In this document: positions 13,701 to 28,550 of the stretch, in pieces
How positions within the stretch are numbered: position 1 is the stretch's first letter
How the letters are laid out: each line of letters begins with the position of its first letter
NCBI GenBank assembly: GCA_020055645.1
Contig: CM034547.1
Coordinates: 22,530,513 to 22,594,512, forward strand
DNA from: Tomocerus qinae
Lineage: Eukaryota > Arthropoda > Collembola > Entomobryomorpha > Tomoceridae
Reading direction: 5' to 3'
Length of the DNA stretch: 64,000 nucleotides
Notes under the pieces: model-generated
Databases searched by the model: none
The model's input: only the letters and a program-made list of their open reading frames with translations
What the model was told of the DNA's origin: nothing
Position numbers and translations under genes: made by a program

Positions 13701-16634
13701 TAAAAGTGCTTCTAATTTAGAAGTTATATTGAAATGAGCAGTAACCATAATTTTCAAAGAAAATGCAGAACCTTTCTGCTATTGTATACATAAACATGTA
13801 CCAAACAGAAATGACTTGAAACAAGTTTGTGAATGAAGTTTTTAGATTGTGAGTCCTAAGTATTTGTTCAAGTTCACCGATATCACTAATTTAGCGAATG
13901 GCCAAGCTGCAAATAGATTTTACTGTCCTCTGTTTGATGATATTGTAGCACAAGTATTTTGAGGAGTGGAAATGTTTAAGGCTAGAGGTGGGACAGGTCA
14001 TAAGTATTTAAAATCCTTTCAATTAAAGGATTAAATATTTTGGGCTTAATAAATGTCAATGGTTCACTGTTCATTGCCGTAAGCCCACAGTCCTGCAGTT
14101 CACCATTGAATTGTTAACATTGTTGACACCTTATTGGTTATTGTTATACATGGAAAAGGACAGAAAAGATAATCCTTTGACAGACAAAAATTACGGCTTA
14201 TTTGTGCAAGTACATTACTCTAGATACTCATAGCAATTGTAACTATCATCATGTACACGAAGTGTCTTTCAGATTTAGGCTGAAGATACCTCCATTATTT
14301 TGTAGGCCGAATCACAGTGTTAAAACCCATATAGAAGTAAAGATGTGTATAGGAAGGACGTATTTACACATGATAGTATACATAGGCGGATTATCAGTAG
14401 GTAAATAAAGTTGGCCATAATATTCTTAACTGCAACGGGTAACCTACATAAATGCACAAGTACCTATTCGTGCCCCATAAAAATCCAAACGAAAGTGCCA
14501 GTAGTGTGTATAATACCTTTCGTCAGCATCTTCCAACAACAAGATATAGGTGTACAATATCCGTCGGTAATATATGATGTACCAATATGTCAATTATGAT
14601 TATAGTAGATGTTTATGACCAAGTTAATACCGCACATAAACGGTTCAGTGAACATAGGTGATTAGCAGAGTAGCAATAATGAGCATTAAGAATATGATAG
14701 AATAGAATGAATTGTCAAGAGCTAACAAAACCTTCTTGCTTTACACTCAAGTAGTGTCTCAAGTGTCATCAGAGAAGAAGACTCGTGTAAATGCTCAGAG
14801 GACAATTGATTGAAACTATTTTAAGCTAAGCAGGAAAGGTGAAAAATTATATTTAACTGATTCATTATCTGAAATTCTATTTCTCGGCATTATTTCACCT
14901 TATCATACAAATACACTTTAAAATGTTTACATACCGTATCAGCATGATACAATGCATACGTTAAGTGCACACTGTGTGTGCCTCCACAATTCCCCATGTA
15001 ACATCATTAAGTGTGTATTTGTAAACATCACTATCTCTATTGCTACTGCATGTTATCAGTGGAGTTCCTTGATAAGCATCCACACAACCCTCGACAGGTA
15101 CATTTTAAAATATGGCACAAACCTAAGCTCCATGTAGCTTCTTATTAAACCAACTCTGAGGGAAAGCCGTAAGGAGTTTAAAAGATGGATATTACATCCA
15201 TAGGGAATATCTTGGATAAGAAATTCTTTAGTTTTTCCGGAAAGAGATACAGATGCAGAAAAGTAACCAGAATGATGACATTATTACTCTGTATTTTTAA
15301 AAGTATGTTTTTAAAGGGAATTTCACGTGTATTCCTTTATTTGCATGAGAAAGCAAAGATAGAGTATGTACACGAGAAAGGTATATTTAGCATATAATTA
15401 GATATGCATGACAAAGAGCCAATTCAATTGCACTTTCACACATAATGAGCATTGTAATAAAAGATGAACTAGTGTGTGTCAGATATGCATAGACTACATG
15501 TAGAGCTGTAGAGTGAGATGATTTTTTAACAAGTAAATAAGTGCGACGAATGATTTGGATAAAAGTAAGTAGGCGCCCGTCTTGAGGAATGATTATCTCT
15601 ATAGCTCATAATTTAGTGTTAATAAACAGTTGTAGGGTCTAAAAAGCGCACAGCTTCAGCCCATAAGTCTCATGTGACATGAGAAAAGGTTAAAGCACGA
15701 CCCGGAGTTCCCTTTACAAAGTGTCACTGTGCCATTGTCCATTCCCTTTATACTTTGTAGACATTGAAGCTTAACTAAATGAAACGGATGGGAAAGCTGC
15801 TGGGCAGCAAGCAATACGGGCTTAGCATGAATTTACCTCTTTACAAAGGCTGAGAGTGCATTGGAACTTGCAAGGCACTATAACAGTTTAACAGTACACT
15901 ATACAATAACAAAAATTTATATTATATGAATTTCGTAGAAAAATATTTATCTACCTTTATTATATGTACTTACTATGAAAACCGACATCATGTCAGAGTG
16001 TCTCTAAATACATGGCTATGGAGTGTAAAGGCATTTTGGAAGGAAGCTGATTGTAAAAATGTAGCATGGGTAGGTTCCCTATGGACAAAACTGAATGTTC
16101 GACTCGAGCCAAGAACTAATTCCTAAACATAGATAGGCATAGGCTACAATAATAAGCTAAGCACTAAGGTACACAAGAGGGATAGTAGTTATCCAACAAT
16201 AAATAAGTGTAGGTATTCAGAATCCATTCATTGGGTCACATTGTATTTTCACTAGGAGAAGAATGAGATGAAAATAGCTAATGCAATCAGGAAGCTGTAA
16301 CAGTAGTGTAAGTATATAGCTCGTACTGGACGAACGATTATCAATAAGTTTGTTTGCTGGGTTTTCATTCTGTTTGCCTACACAATGTGTTATTGTAGTG
16401 TAAGTGTATTGAACTGGATGGAGTAGTGGCAAACAGCGACAGTCTGGTTCATCAGATGTATTACGTATTAGATTTATCTGTCAATGAAATCCATGATGTT
16501 TACATTACATAAACTGTGTGCAGAAGGAGCAGATTGGGAAAGGGTTGAATTTTTACTCTGCTCTTGAACGTGATTGTGTTAGGTTTCTGATGAAATGGCA
16601 GACGGGACTGCGGGAGAGAATGAGGTCATGCTAC

Positions 16635-16654
16635 TGCAATGCAATTGCATTGCA
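16635..16654. repeat. 20-bp perfect palindrome of TGCAAT units
   Basis: The sequence TGCAATGCAATTGCATTGCA is its own reverse complement. It contains overlapping TTGCA/TGCAA half-sites of the kind bound by C/EBP or POU-type factors. Binding is inference; only the symmetry is seen. Confidence 0.6.
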
Positions 16655-19600
16655 TATACTAATTCAGTTTTCATTTTCAGTTCACTCATCCAATCAGTGT
16701 ATAAGTTAAATCTAGTAGAACTGAAGATACCTTATTTTTCATCTGAACTCATCAACAATAACTGACCGATGGAATGACCAGAACGAAACCCGACGAACCA
16801 TGAGAGATGCCAAGTCAGCTAGCAAATACAGATTATATATTGTATGACAAGACAGGGTCGGGCAGGACCTACCTACATTCAGATAAAAGCTTTCCATTGA
16901 TTTAGAAAGGAAGAGCCGAGAGGACGAAAGAAAAATTACATACCTAAATCTCTGTTTGTTGTTCTAGTAATGTGCAATACGAGCCGAGAGGGGAGAGAGA
17001 GATTTTTAGCGAGTTTAATGATAATAATATTTTATATACTACGTGTTCATGTCCATGTGGCACGGATACTGAGAAACAGCAGATGTAGCCCTGGAAAACT
17101 AGCTAGGCTAAGGTCGAAGATGTTATGCATTATTATTACTTTCATCTCTCTCTCACACACAGGCAGATAGATAGTGAGAGTGAGTGAGTTGATGATGAGT
17201 TGCATTGAGTACTAGATGAAGCTCCTTACCTCTATCTACATTATCTCTACTCTAGTAAGAATTATGATTACAAAATTCATCCAAATTGATTTCATCCGGT
17301 CCAACTCCGTCATCCCTCACCATTGCTTATTTTTCTTAGAAACAACTAAAGCAAATCAAAGCGTTGGGAAGGTACACACACACACTACAAGGCTAAGGTG
17401 GTTTAACTAGTGAGTAAGTATGTAATAAGAGAGCGTAGCTCCGAGCCAACGGATCCAGGCGATTCTATTTTATGTCTTCTACCCCACTACTTGTGTAGGC
17501 ACAAACCGAAAATCTCAAATGTAGGTAAAAGGGTCTGCTTCTTTTTGCTCCGCCGTCCTTTCCCACTCCTTCGTAGAGTCTGCGGCACGTAGCTCTCTAG
17601 CCTCTCTAGCCTTCATCTCCACTCAAATCAGTCCTGCTCACTGATTCACCGTACTGTGCAACATCATTTTTTGTTTCCATTCTATCATCATCTTCTGGAA
17701 GTGCTGCGGTGCTAGATGAATTTGTAACCACTGCATACATAACACACATTATATTACTACTAATGCATTCCATGACCATCTCTCCTTTTCACATACTTAC
17801 AGTGCATTTCAGAATTCCATCACACTATTCTGCTCTCCAAAAAAAACTTACACATTTTGTTCAGTCAGCAATAAAAAATAATTAACCAAAGTCAATGGTT
17901 CTTCAGCAAAAAAAAATTCAACCTACTAGCATTTTTACCCATCATCTCATCTGCTAACTATCTTAATTTGCTATTAAAATTCTCTAAATATTTAAATATT
18001 TAAAATTCTTATATTTAAAAAATATCCACAACATGATAGTGAGAATTGTATCTATATAACAATTCAAACAATTTAATTTACTAATGGAAAAATGTTTATC
18101 GTCTCAATGTCCCCTAAAATTAGCAAAAATGCTGCAGAGGGAGAAAAGGGATTTGCTCTGCTTGCACAAATCTTTTTAGATAATCCTGTAGATCGGTGTA
18201 GTATTAGGAATGTATCCATAATTGGTATAAAGTGTGTATATAGATTGGGTGGAAAGGGCATTTATAGATAAATAGTTGTTGGATATTATGTATGTATTCT
18301 TATTGAAGGTATTTAATGTGATGGTAAGTGCGTTGGATGTATGCTAAAGGCCAGAAAAGTAGAATGAGTCGCTTTTTGTAAGGAGGGTAAGTGGAAGATG
18401 ACGATAGGTAAGTAGAGACGAAGTTGGAGAAGACAGGCAGGCAGGCAGGATGGCATAAGATAGGGTTATTACAGGTTATGGTTACTTTTGTATAGATGAT
18501 GGTGATGGCTCGATACTTTTAGTGTATACTTGAAGGGTTATTTGGTTTCCCCTCTTGTCTTTTAGTTTTTGTGATTCAGCATCTCATCAGGTTTCGTCTT
18601 AAGGAATTTTTCCCATGGGTGGGCTACTGAGAGCGAGAGCACAGTGTAGAGGAGAGGAGATGTTATGTTATGGCTCTAGTGCAACAGAATAGCTTATTGT
18701 TAGGAAGGGCCGAACGAACCTCTTCAAGGATTTGTCTAAAAGACTGTAAAATTCGAGCCTTACATTTACATCATTCAGCCTAGGTACCTTAACGCTAAGC
18801 AATCTCATCACATAAAACATAGCCTCCTCTTGCTCCTCCATTCTATTTACCAATAGTCATGTACCAAAAGCAAAAGTAAACTACATTTATTTACAGATGC
18901 ATATATAATCAGTTTATTCTATATTGCGCGATTTATATAGCCATACCTATATATGTCTATTTAGATATAGATAATAATTGTATGTCTATATCCATTGGTT
19001 TGGTACAGTGTAATAAAGCTACCAAAACGATAAGGCTTGTACATGTTCTGTGAAGGGAGTAAAAAACAGTAACTTGCCTACTTCATTTGACTCCACTTTT
19101 ATTTTGTCAGGGTTGAGAGATGCATGGAGAGATGCGGTGTTTTTTGGGGCTATGTAATTCAATGGACTAGTTCATAATAAGTATGGAATAAATGGCTGGA
19201 GAGGTGAGTGAGTGTGAATGAGAATGCATTGGATCAAATAGAACAACATGCTATCATACTACTTATCATGAACACAACACTTAAATATGGTAAAAACACT
19301 ACAGAGAATGTCGATTCTATTCGTGACTGTTCTTCCTGTATTTCTATCACATTATTAACGACTGTATTTATCTGCACTGGGATAAAACAATACAAATACA
19401 CCAATACCTATAATATGTAAATACAATAAAACATTCAGACAAATAACTAAGATATTGATGCTAACTCTGCATTATCTCCTGCAGTGGTATTAAAAACGAA
19501 GGAGATATATCAATTGATTATGAATAGATAAGGCTAAAGAATAGACGTAAACAAAATCAATGGAGATGAAACCAATTCATCTATCCTCATAAACTATATA

Positions 19601-22600
19601 ATATACTATATACTTATATATAGATTATATACTGTATTATATAGATAGAACTAACGACCTAGGTAGTAGCAACGTCACAGTCAGAGCAGAGAGAATCAGC
19701 ATTTTAATAATAGTGCGCTAACATTACAGTCAGCAAATTGTTTGATTGTATCTCCTTATGTAACTTACTTATATACTAATAAGTACGTACGCAATATCAA
19801 AAATATTATTCCAGTACCTTGATGACTAACGTGCATCTGAGCTACATTTTTGCTTTAGTTAATATACATGCACAGACGCATAAACTAAAATTAACTGACG
19901 CTCATAAAACAAGCATGCACAATGTTCAAGCATTGGAATCCAAACATAATGTCGTTAGTCGTTGTTATTTAATGATTTCAGCAGGCCTTGATCAGTTCGT
20001 AAATCACTCGAACAGTCTCTGAAATGAAGTCGAAAGAAATTAATGAGACTTTAAAGTTTTTTATGCCGAAACTGATGTCTTCCAGCTATCTACTTTGCAT
20101 TATGTAAATTGAATACATACATTACGTCTTGATTTCCTGAATTTGGATAAACATTTGTATTCTTTAGATGATGACGCTAAATGCTAACGATGCCTTGTAA
20201 TTGCAGTGTAGCTTAGCAAAGCATGAAAATAAAATTTACAAGTCAGTAGGCAACATGTACTTCTTCTTTTCATCAAGATCCAAGAACAGATACATAATCT
20301 CTCCTGTTCCCTCTACTTAATTTATTTACTAATTCGCTAGACCTATACCCATATATGTCCATTCTATCTATATATCATATAGTACTTATATCTCTACCTT
20401 TAATACTATTATTGTTTTATTAACATGTACCTTTTCGTGCAAGAGTCACAGTAGAAAACGAAAACAAAATAGTAGCCATATCCAGATCTGTGGTTTGCCC
20501 CTTGCTAATGATATTCTGATAATCTCCCCATATAAACATTAAATGAGCAGGTATATCATGCACATTTATTTGAGATTATACTAAACACACACACCTATAG
20601 AACAATAGTGTATAGCAGTAGCGTGTATACCTACTTATTTACTACGACGCTGTAGTATATTCATCATGATGAATCTTATGATGATTGAACATCATAGTAT
20701 CTGTAAAGTGGACCCCACTTGTCTCATTACTGAAATCCACATCCACCTTCTCGCCTTATCCACGCCCGAGAGCAGGGCCAGGGCCAATTCAAGTCAAGAG
20801 TCCCACAAAACAGCCTCATCCTCATCTGAATATTATACTACAAGTCAAGATCCACACTACAGATATTCTAATGTAAATTATAAATTGTATACACAATATT
20901 CTTAACTCATTTGGTTTCATTATATCACACTGATTACTCGAATATATTACTACAACTACAATTGTGTATCTGTGCTCACGAAAGTAATGTGTATGTATAT
21001 TTTTCTAAACATTGTAAATTCAACCTTCTTAATCTTTTCCTCCTCCTTGGTCAAGTAATTAATCCCGGACGTATAAATTGCTTCATATGGTATGCAGATG
21101 GGTGAAATTTTCTAGTTTATGCCTCAGACTATTTCTTCCTTATACAATCTGCACTACTCCTATCTCTAACAAGTTATGCACTTATAAAGACACATAATAT
21201 AAAAATGTAATTATTATATGCATTGATTAGGATATAATAACATTCTCCTATATATATAACCAGTAGTATATTTATACAGTAGTAATATACACAGTATATA
21301 ACTACATGTTTAAAAATTACATGTATATAGCATGCTTATAGCCTTAAGTTAAGGGTGGGTGGATAGTAGTATTAAGTTGAACGAAACGTTAGGGCCACGA
21401 TGTAATACCTACTCACAGGCAAACAAACTGCTCTCGTTCCATTGGAAATCTTGTTTACGTTAACATTATGTTAACTTTTAGGTTTACGCCGAGTTGATAG
21501 CGGTTGAATGCATTTTTATTTTCCTTAACTTGAATAGTAAGTATTACTTCGGTATTTAGAAAAGCTGTTGTTTATTGTTTGTCAGTTTCGTCTCCGTCCC
21601 GTTCTCATTCCGGCGATTTGTTTTCCATCAGTCCAATTCCCCTTTATCATCATGCATATGTAAATACATGGCTAAGGTCCGTATCTCGTATTGTATTTCG
21701 ACTCGCCACTAATACTATTGTTAATGAAACAGGAAACTGTTTCACAACTTTTTAATGCTTTTCCAACTTATGGGCGTTTAACTGTCGTGTCAGAGAAACA
21801 ATTAATTATAATTATGATTGTGTTGTTTTGAAGATGCTAAAGGATTGGGGCTTGAGACCGACATGTTCAAAAACACATTAGTGGGAAGATTCGCTATGCT
21901 TTCAGAATCAGATGGTAGTATTCTACTTGTAATCCACACACTTGGATTTGACTTGAAAATAACTTGCACTGTGCTTTTCTACGCATATCCACTACCTCAC
22001 CTTGGTCTAACAGTAATAAAAAGAATAAAAATAGATTGGTTGAGTGAATGAGTGTTAAGATTTTAGGACTGCCTGCGTTTTAGAAAAGCTTTTTCCTAAT
22101 TTCCATTCTGTATGATTAATGCAGTTACTACTATTACATATTGTGCGAGATAAATACGTAGACTACAACCAGATTCAAGTATCGTTGCGAAATATTGCAA
22201 AAAACACTTAACATTCGCGGCCATATCGTTAAATTCTAGTCTGAGAGACAGACAGACGTGCTTATATGAATGATATTGATAGAAGCAAGGATGACACCCA
22301 GACTGCAGCGGCGGAGTTACTTAGTGCAACTTGCCATAAAATATAAAAATTCCAACCAGGTTTGTCTCTGTAGCAAATTAGCAGAATGCCATAACCTGAC
22401 AACACATCATAATAAGTACACTTATGTACAACCTAGTACTAAACTACTAATAATGCATTTCAAAATGTCACAGATAGCTAGCCACAATGCACGGATAACT
22501 GTTGAACAACTATTATTACATTACAAATAGTTAGAAAGGATTAACTCTCTATGCAAAGTAGGAAATGTCGATATTTTTTTAGGCCATGTTGTTGGAAAAA

Positions 22601-25600
22601 CAAAATTTTTACGACTCGACCTCTATAATTTTAATCGTAAAGTCTGTCTCAAGGATAATTTTCTACCCCATCCGTTTTGTTCTCCGTTCTATTCACTTGC
22701 ACTAACTGGGAGGGTTCAGTTCAACCTCACCTTCTTCAGACTAGTACATAGAACAGTCCATTCTTTTACATTGTACTGAATCATCTGCTACCCTGGTATG
22801 GCATTCTCCCATTCCTCCAATGCTATCCTCGTTGTTCTCGTTTGAAGCACTTATGCCTCCAAGTCTCCTCTCTTGTCGTAAACATCATTATCTCCAAGTC
22901 ACTGCATGCTGGTAAAAGTTGAACGAAAAATAAAGTGATAATACAATGATACCTGCACTGCACGACCATAAAATCCAAACAATAAATAGAGTCGAAAGTT
23001 GAAGTATGCTTTCATGTTGACGTACATTTTTCACGGTTCACAATCACATTATAATAATACTATTCTCTACTCTCTTCAAAAATATAATATTCCCTACACA
23101 AAGCGAAAATAAATTCACGCCTAAATGCATGCAAATGGCTATACCTAAAATCTACTTCGTTGTAAAAGACCATGCATGTAGCTATAAAACAAAACGTCTA
23201 TCTCTGTCTTGATTCCTCCAAATTTGAAAAATATTACACATTATGACTAAGATTATGCATTATGTCAGTGCAAAGAAATGGACAAACAATTCGAATTATG
23301 TTTTATATATCCATGAAACAAATATTTATTTCATAACAGTACATGTGTACATATACGGATGTACTTCAAGTATAATATAATATTTATTAAAGGAAATACT
23401 CCACAGTCACTGCTACCATCCGCAGAGACTTGAATGACTGCACCCGTTAATCAGTTAACATAACAGAGACACATATACTAATTTATCAATATAATATACA
23501 GAATCTCTAAATTGTAACCATGTAATAGTATTTTTATAGATATTTTTTCGATGAATTCAATTTTTTAGAAGTTTATTTTCAAATCCCTCATGTCAAGTTA
23601 TCAAAAGTCTTCCGATGCAACTGACAAGAGGGACTATTATATATTTTGTAGAAAACTTAAGAAACTGCACACGATTCAACATTTGAGCATATCCCATACA
23701 TATACAATAATGAGACTATTCCAGATACATATTATTACAAACAGATATATAGAAAAAGAACAAACCTGCCAAACCATATCAATTTATAGAAGAAATTAAG
23801 AATTTATAATGTTGTATCGCAAATATATATTAAGCATATTAAACCCAATAACATACTATATTCATCGACCACTCAATTAAACTTGCTTGTGTAATTAGTA
23901 GTTTTGAAAAACTCTACAAAAGCGTAATGGTTTCAATTACAGTACGTTTAAAAGAGTTTTTAACCTATGATTAAATTAATTAAGCTGGAAAAGTTAGATT
24001 GGAGTTTCCTATGAGTGCCTTCAGCCAGCTTTATAAGAAACAAGGAATATTGCGGCTGACACATTGGATGATGGTATTTTACTCGTACAGGTAGATTAGT
24101 ATTTGTGTTTTCGTTTTGTTGTATTTTTCGTGTGACTTAGACAATGGGTTGAAAAGTTTAAAACTTATTTTATCGATACATTTTCTGTAGCAATTAGTAG
24201 TACAAAGTACAATCGTGTTCCGCAGTTTTGTACACATCAAACCTGCCTTGTGTTACATTTACGATGTATATTATGTAGGTTGTTTGTAATTAGCGAGTCC
24301 TACCGATACCATTTGATAAAGCACCTTGAAAATCATAATCGATGGACACTGCGGCTAACTTAACGACACCGATTGAGTTCGAGCGAAACGAAAGTAATAA
24401 TTAAGCGTGGTAATAAAATGATACACATACATTATAGGTACTACTACACCAGGTTTACATACGAAAAGTTGCACTTTTGACTGAATTTTAGATTTGCTAG
24501 CAGATTAAATTAATTACTACAATAACTATAAGTATAGCAAGTTGATGCATAATATTGTCAAAAAGATAGCTACACAAATTATTTGATAGCTTAAGTAAAC
24601 AAACACAAAGTTTAAACGTTTTCAACTGACATACGACATACCTACTTAACTTAAACTAGCTTGTACTAGGTATATATAATAAAAATTTAATTAGCATAAA
24701 TTGTAAAGGTAAGCACATCGTACATATATATAACATGAGTAAATTAAATTAATTGTTTATATGTATAAACTAAATGTATTATATTACAACCCTTGCCCTA
24801 GAGAAAACCAGAAGGTCACAAATTAATGTCTCAGTTTGTCTCTGAAGAGCGGCTAAATGCATTGTGTCTGGCTCCACGACAGGACAGAGGGTATTCTGAC
24901 AGAATCTATCTCCTCTTCTTCCTCTAAATCTAGGTAATAACTAATAACTCAATAACTAGGTACGTTAATTACAAATCATAATAATATTACGGAAATTCAA
25001 ACCCCACACGAAACTACAATTCTTCCAGCCTGAACAGGTTGTCATCTATTCAAGGTAAACCTACATCAACAGTACATTACATACGAAAAATTCTAGATTG
25101 TTTGCTATTACACTTCCTACTTGTCTTGTGCTCGTGCTTACTCAAATAGCACTTCTGCAAGAAATACCATACATAACCATACGATACGACTACGCCACCC
25201 ATCTAAGGAGTGGATGGAGTAAAAACATGCTATATCGATATATAGATAGATAGACGTATTCCGCATGTATCGTAATTTGCAATCTGCATGCACCTGGTCT
25301 GGCCATTCACTATAATAATACTTAATAGGCACACAGACACAGTAAGGAATCGTAGCAACAGTCAAGAACTGATTGTGTTCTCTTCTGAGCAGCCACAAAT
25401 GTAATATCAAACGAATCTTTAGTAATATACAGGCATACTGTAAGTGAGTAACTCATTTCACCTTTGGGGACAGGTCCCTACCTACATTGGCTATAGGTAT
25501 ATGTATGTCTCTATATAGTAATATATACACAGTATAGTCGTGCTGTGTGTAATGCAACTTCCTGCAAAACTGATTGTGAGCGAATTACATAGTCACTCAA

Positions 25601-28291
25601 AGCTTCAAGTACAAGGTGGCTATTTTGTTAATCATTCTTCTTTGCAGAAAGCACATTACACAAGCGTACGTATTTTACATGGTTTACCTACAATGTCATG
25701 GCCAAAATGGCTTATTCTTCTATACATTCACACAGCACAAATACTCTTGCTTTTTATGTCAAGTATGTACCTCTACCTATTCCTAAGTATCTGGAATCTT
25801 ATCTAAATCTAACTCACATTTTACTTACGTACATTTAAATAATGTACCTACCTACTTATTTCTCATTCTATCAAAAGCGCATCATTATTATTATTATCCT
25901 GGTAATAATATATTAATCTAATACTCCTTTCCTCCCACTCTACATTTCTGCACATAGTAAATAGTACTTAATAAAGTATCGATGTAGGTATATTTTTATT
26001 TAATTATATAGTAAACAGATCCAAGTTGTGGTAGTATTTGCACCTAAAGGTGTTTTGTTATGGGTTTATTTTTATAAGGATCCCTTCGTCCTCGGCTACG
26101 ACGAAACTCTCCCTATTATAGTATGAGTCCCTAGTAGCATTTAGTATTCGAATCTACCTATTACAATATTATGTGTGGCTCTGTTGACATAATCAGACAC
26201 AGAGCCTGAGCCTGACTTCATCTTTCTTTAAATATTTAATCTTAGTGCTAATAATAAAAAACCTGTAAAAACATATAAGCGTATTGAAGAATACAGAAGA
26301 GTCAAAACACATTAAATCACGTGAGCAGCTCATTTGTATCGCACACCTGCCTATGTCTACTTACATTACGACTACGACTCAATTCAAGGTGATGTGAATG
26401 TGAATGACTCTCTTCGGTATTATCTAAACTAACACCTCATACTACGTCGATGTTACCTGTACCTTTATGTGTAATAATATTTATTTTTGTTGCTCGACGA
26501 ACGCTTAAGTGTGCATTAAATACTTTAAATATCCTCTGATTTTTCATTATTCCATGTACCTATGATGCAGATGTTTGTGGAGAGAGAGAGAGTCATTACT
26601 CTTGTACTTGCACTGTCTACCACACATGAAATGTGTCATAATGAAACTTACACATTCAAAGCTACAGATACAATATAATTCATCATTTTATGTTCCATAT
26701 ATACCTTCTTTACCACCTCTGCATGAAAATGAAATATGTCTACTAACTAACATTTTGTAGGTGATGTCAATTTCATTGTATGAAAAGTGCATGATACACT
26801 TCTTACACAAGTATGCAAAATGGTAACGGGGAGAAGTCCCATTCTGCAGAAAAAAAGGGCCAAAAAATGCATTTTAGCAGAAAGACATAAATACTACTAC
26901 AGATTCTTTTTATAATAACGCGTCAAATCACAGATTTTATTTGAACATTCATTCTAAAACCGGCACTTGAATAAATACCATCCAAATTATCATGTCTCGC
27001 TTAGCTCTACTAACATTTGCAATACTCTTTTTGGGAGAGGTGACTATATGAGTCACTCACCTTTAAATAATTCTATGGTTTTGATTTTTCATCATGAGTC
27101 GCATTTATTGTCAGTTTTGTCAACGTCCTGAGCAAATATAACTTTCCATCGTCTAATGTCTATATTTGCGGAGTGGGAAAATGAACTTTAAACGTTTTCA
27201 TAGTGTATGAATATTTAATTTTTTGCAGAAAGACCTCTCGTACTACTCAGTTCCCAATGAATACAAGAACAATATTTTACCGATAAGCAGTACTGATAAA
27301 TATTAAACCAGCCAGGAGAAGATATCTAATAATAATAATAAACCACAGTGTTCCATGACAAAACAGATTACATAAAATTAGCTGACTGGCAAAAAGACAT
27401 TAGTACAGGACAAGAGTCAATGCTAACTATATAAGAGCGACAGATAATATTACAAAACGCAGCACTGTTTTCATATGAAGGTCTTACACGTTTAGATTAC
27501 CACAAATAGAAGGCATGTTGTGAGAAACGCAGAGACTCGAGACATGAAAATGAGGAAGCCATTTCTACCAATATAAAGTTAATCTTAATAGCTTAGTCGG
27601 AAGGGGACATTTATAGATATCTGTACTGTACAAACCATGGTAATCCGTTCTAGTTAAATTTTGATAAGTAAAGGCACCACGTGCTTCATTTCTGTCCCAC
27701 ACAGTCACAAATATATAAAATACTTGTGATTGGTTATAGGAAAGAGTAGTATACTCTAGCTGGTGAAGCTAGAATATAAATAGTAATCATGTTGTGGTTT
27801 ATGCACGAATTTTGTTGTCTAATCATTTAATGTTCACACAAGCAAGAGGAGAGGACAGCATGGTTAGCCCACAAGGCTACGACTTAACGAAACACCACGA
27901 CAGACCAATCGTTCTAGGAGCAAGTTATTACTATAATCACAAATTTGCTGTTATCGACACTGAGGACACTGTATTATTTGTAACATGAAATGTGAAATTT
28001 TTATTTAATGGCCACTGTTGAGACAGATACGCTAAATCCAATTTCATTAATCTGCAGTATATATGCAGTGCTACCCGAGACTTTTTGAGACTACAACTAC
28101 ATGCTAATTTACAAACGAACGAGCTATTATTACAATTTTCAATTTTATCTCCACATAAAATACTCGCAACTTGGTATATTTAGTAAATACTTAGATTTTT
28201 CTGCACTAAACACTAAACGTAAGCGTTTCGAAGGTACTGGATTCCATTAAAGTACTTGGTTCTTGAAGAAGATACTATTATATAGATAGTA

Positions 28292-28297
28292 TTTATT
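28292..28297 (-). promoter_or_regulatory. Candidate poly(A) signal of SoxC
   Basis: AATAAA on the minus strand, about 250 nt after the SoxC stop codon. It is the first canonical hexamer I found downstream of the gene. The implied 3' untranslated region is short; longer forms using later signals are possible. Confidence 0.45.
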
Positions 28298-28550
28298 ATA
28301 AAGTGACAATAATCAATTGAAAATACACCTACCCGAAATCTATAGTTGCTTTATCTTAACATTAACATACTATGGACGAGTAGTTATTAGAAAGTAACGT
28401 AAATAATATGCATACTTATTTCTGTAACTACCTCTGAATCTAAATGACAGTACATCTGAAAACTATAACTATTTGAGAAAGACAACGATTGCTCCCAAGA
28501 GTAACATACGACGACGTTAATATAGCGCTGAATATCGGATCAAGACTAAA

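Larger units (their letters stand above)
4251..28291. other. Long gene-poor region downstream of SoxC
   Basis: I see no recognisable coding exon, RNA gene or transposon in these 24 kb. The open frames are short (up to about 100 codons), lack family motifs, often overlap on both strands and are flanked by stops. The sequence is rich in short TACCTA/TAGGTA, GTAC and CATGCAT-type words and in scattered small palindromes, two of which are listed separately. GC skew flips sign over a few kilobases: 4,741-4,860 has 6 G and 34 C, while 18,361-18,480 has 44 G and 10 C on the plus strand. Developmental transcription factor genes often sit in such deserts that hold enhancers; that role is only a possibility here. 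Untranslated or long non-coding transcripts cannot be excluded from sequence alone. Confidence 0.5.

Noticed and set aside
14202-14599. Two consecutive plus-strand frames of 68 and 62 codons
   Set aside because: They differ in frame, share no motif and no splice sites join them convincingly.
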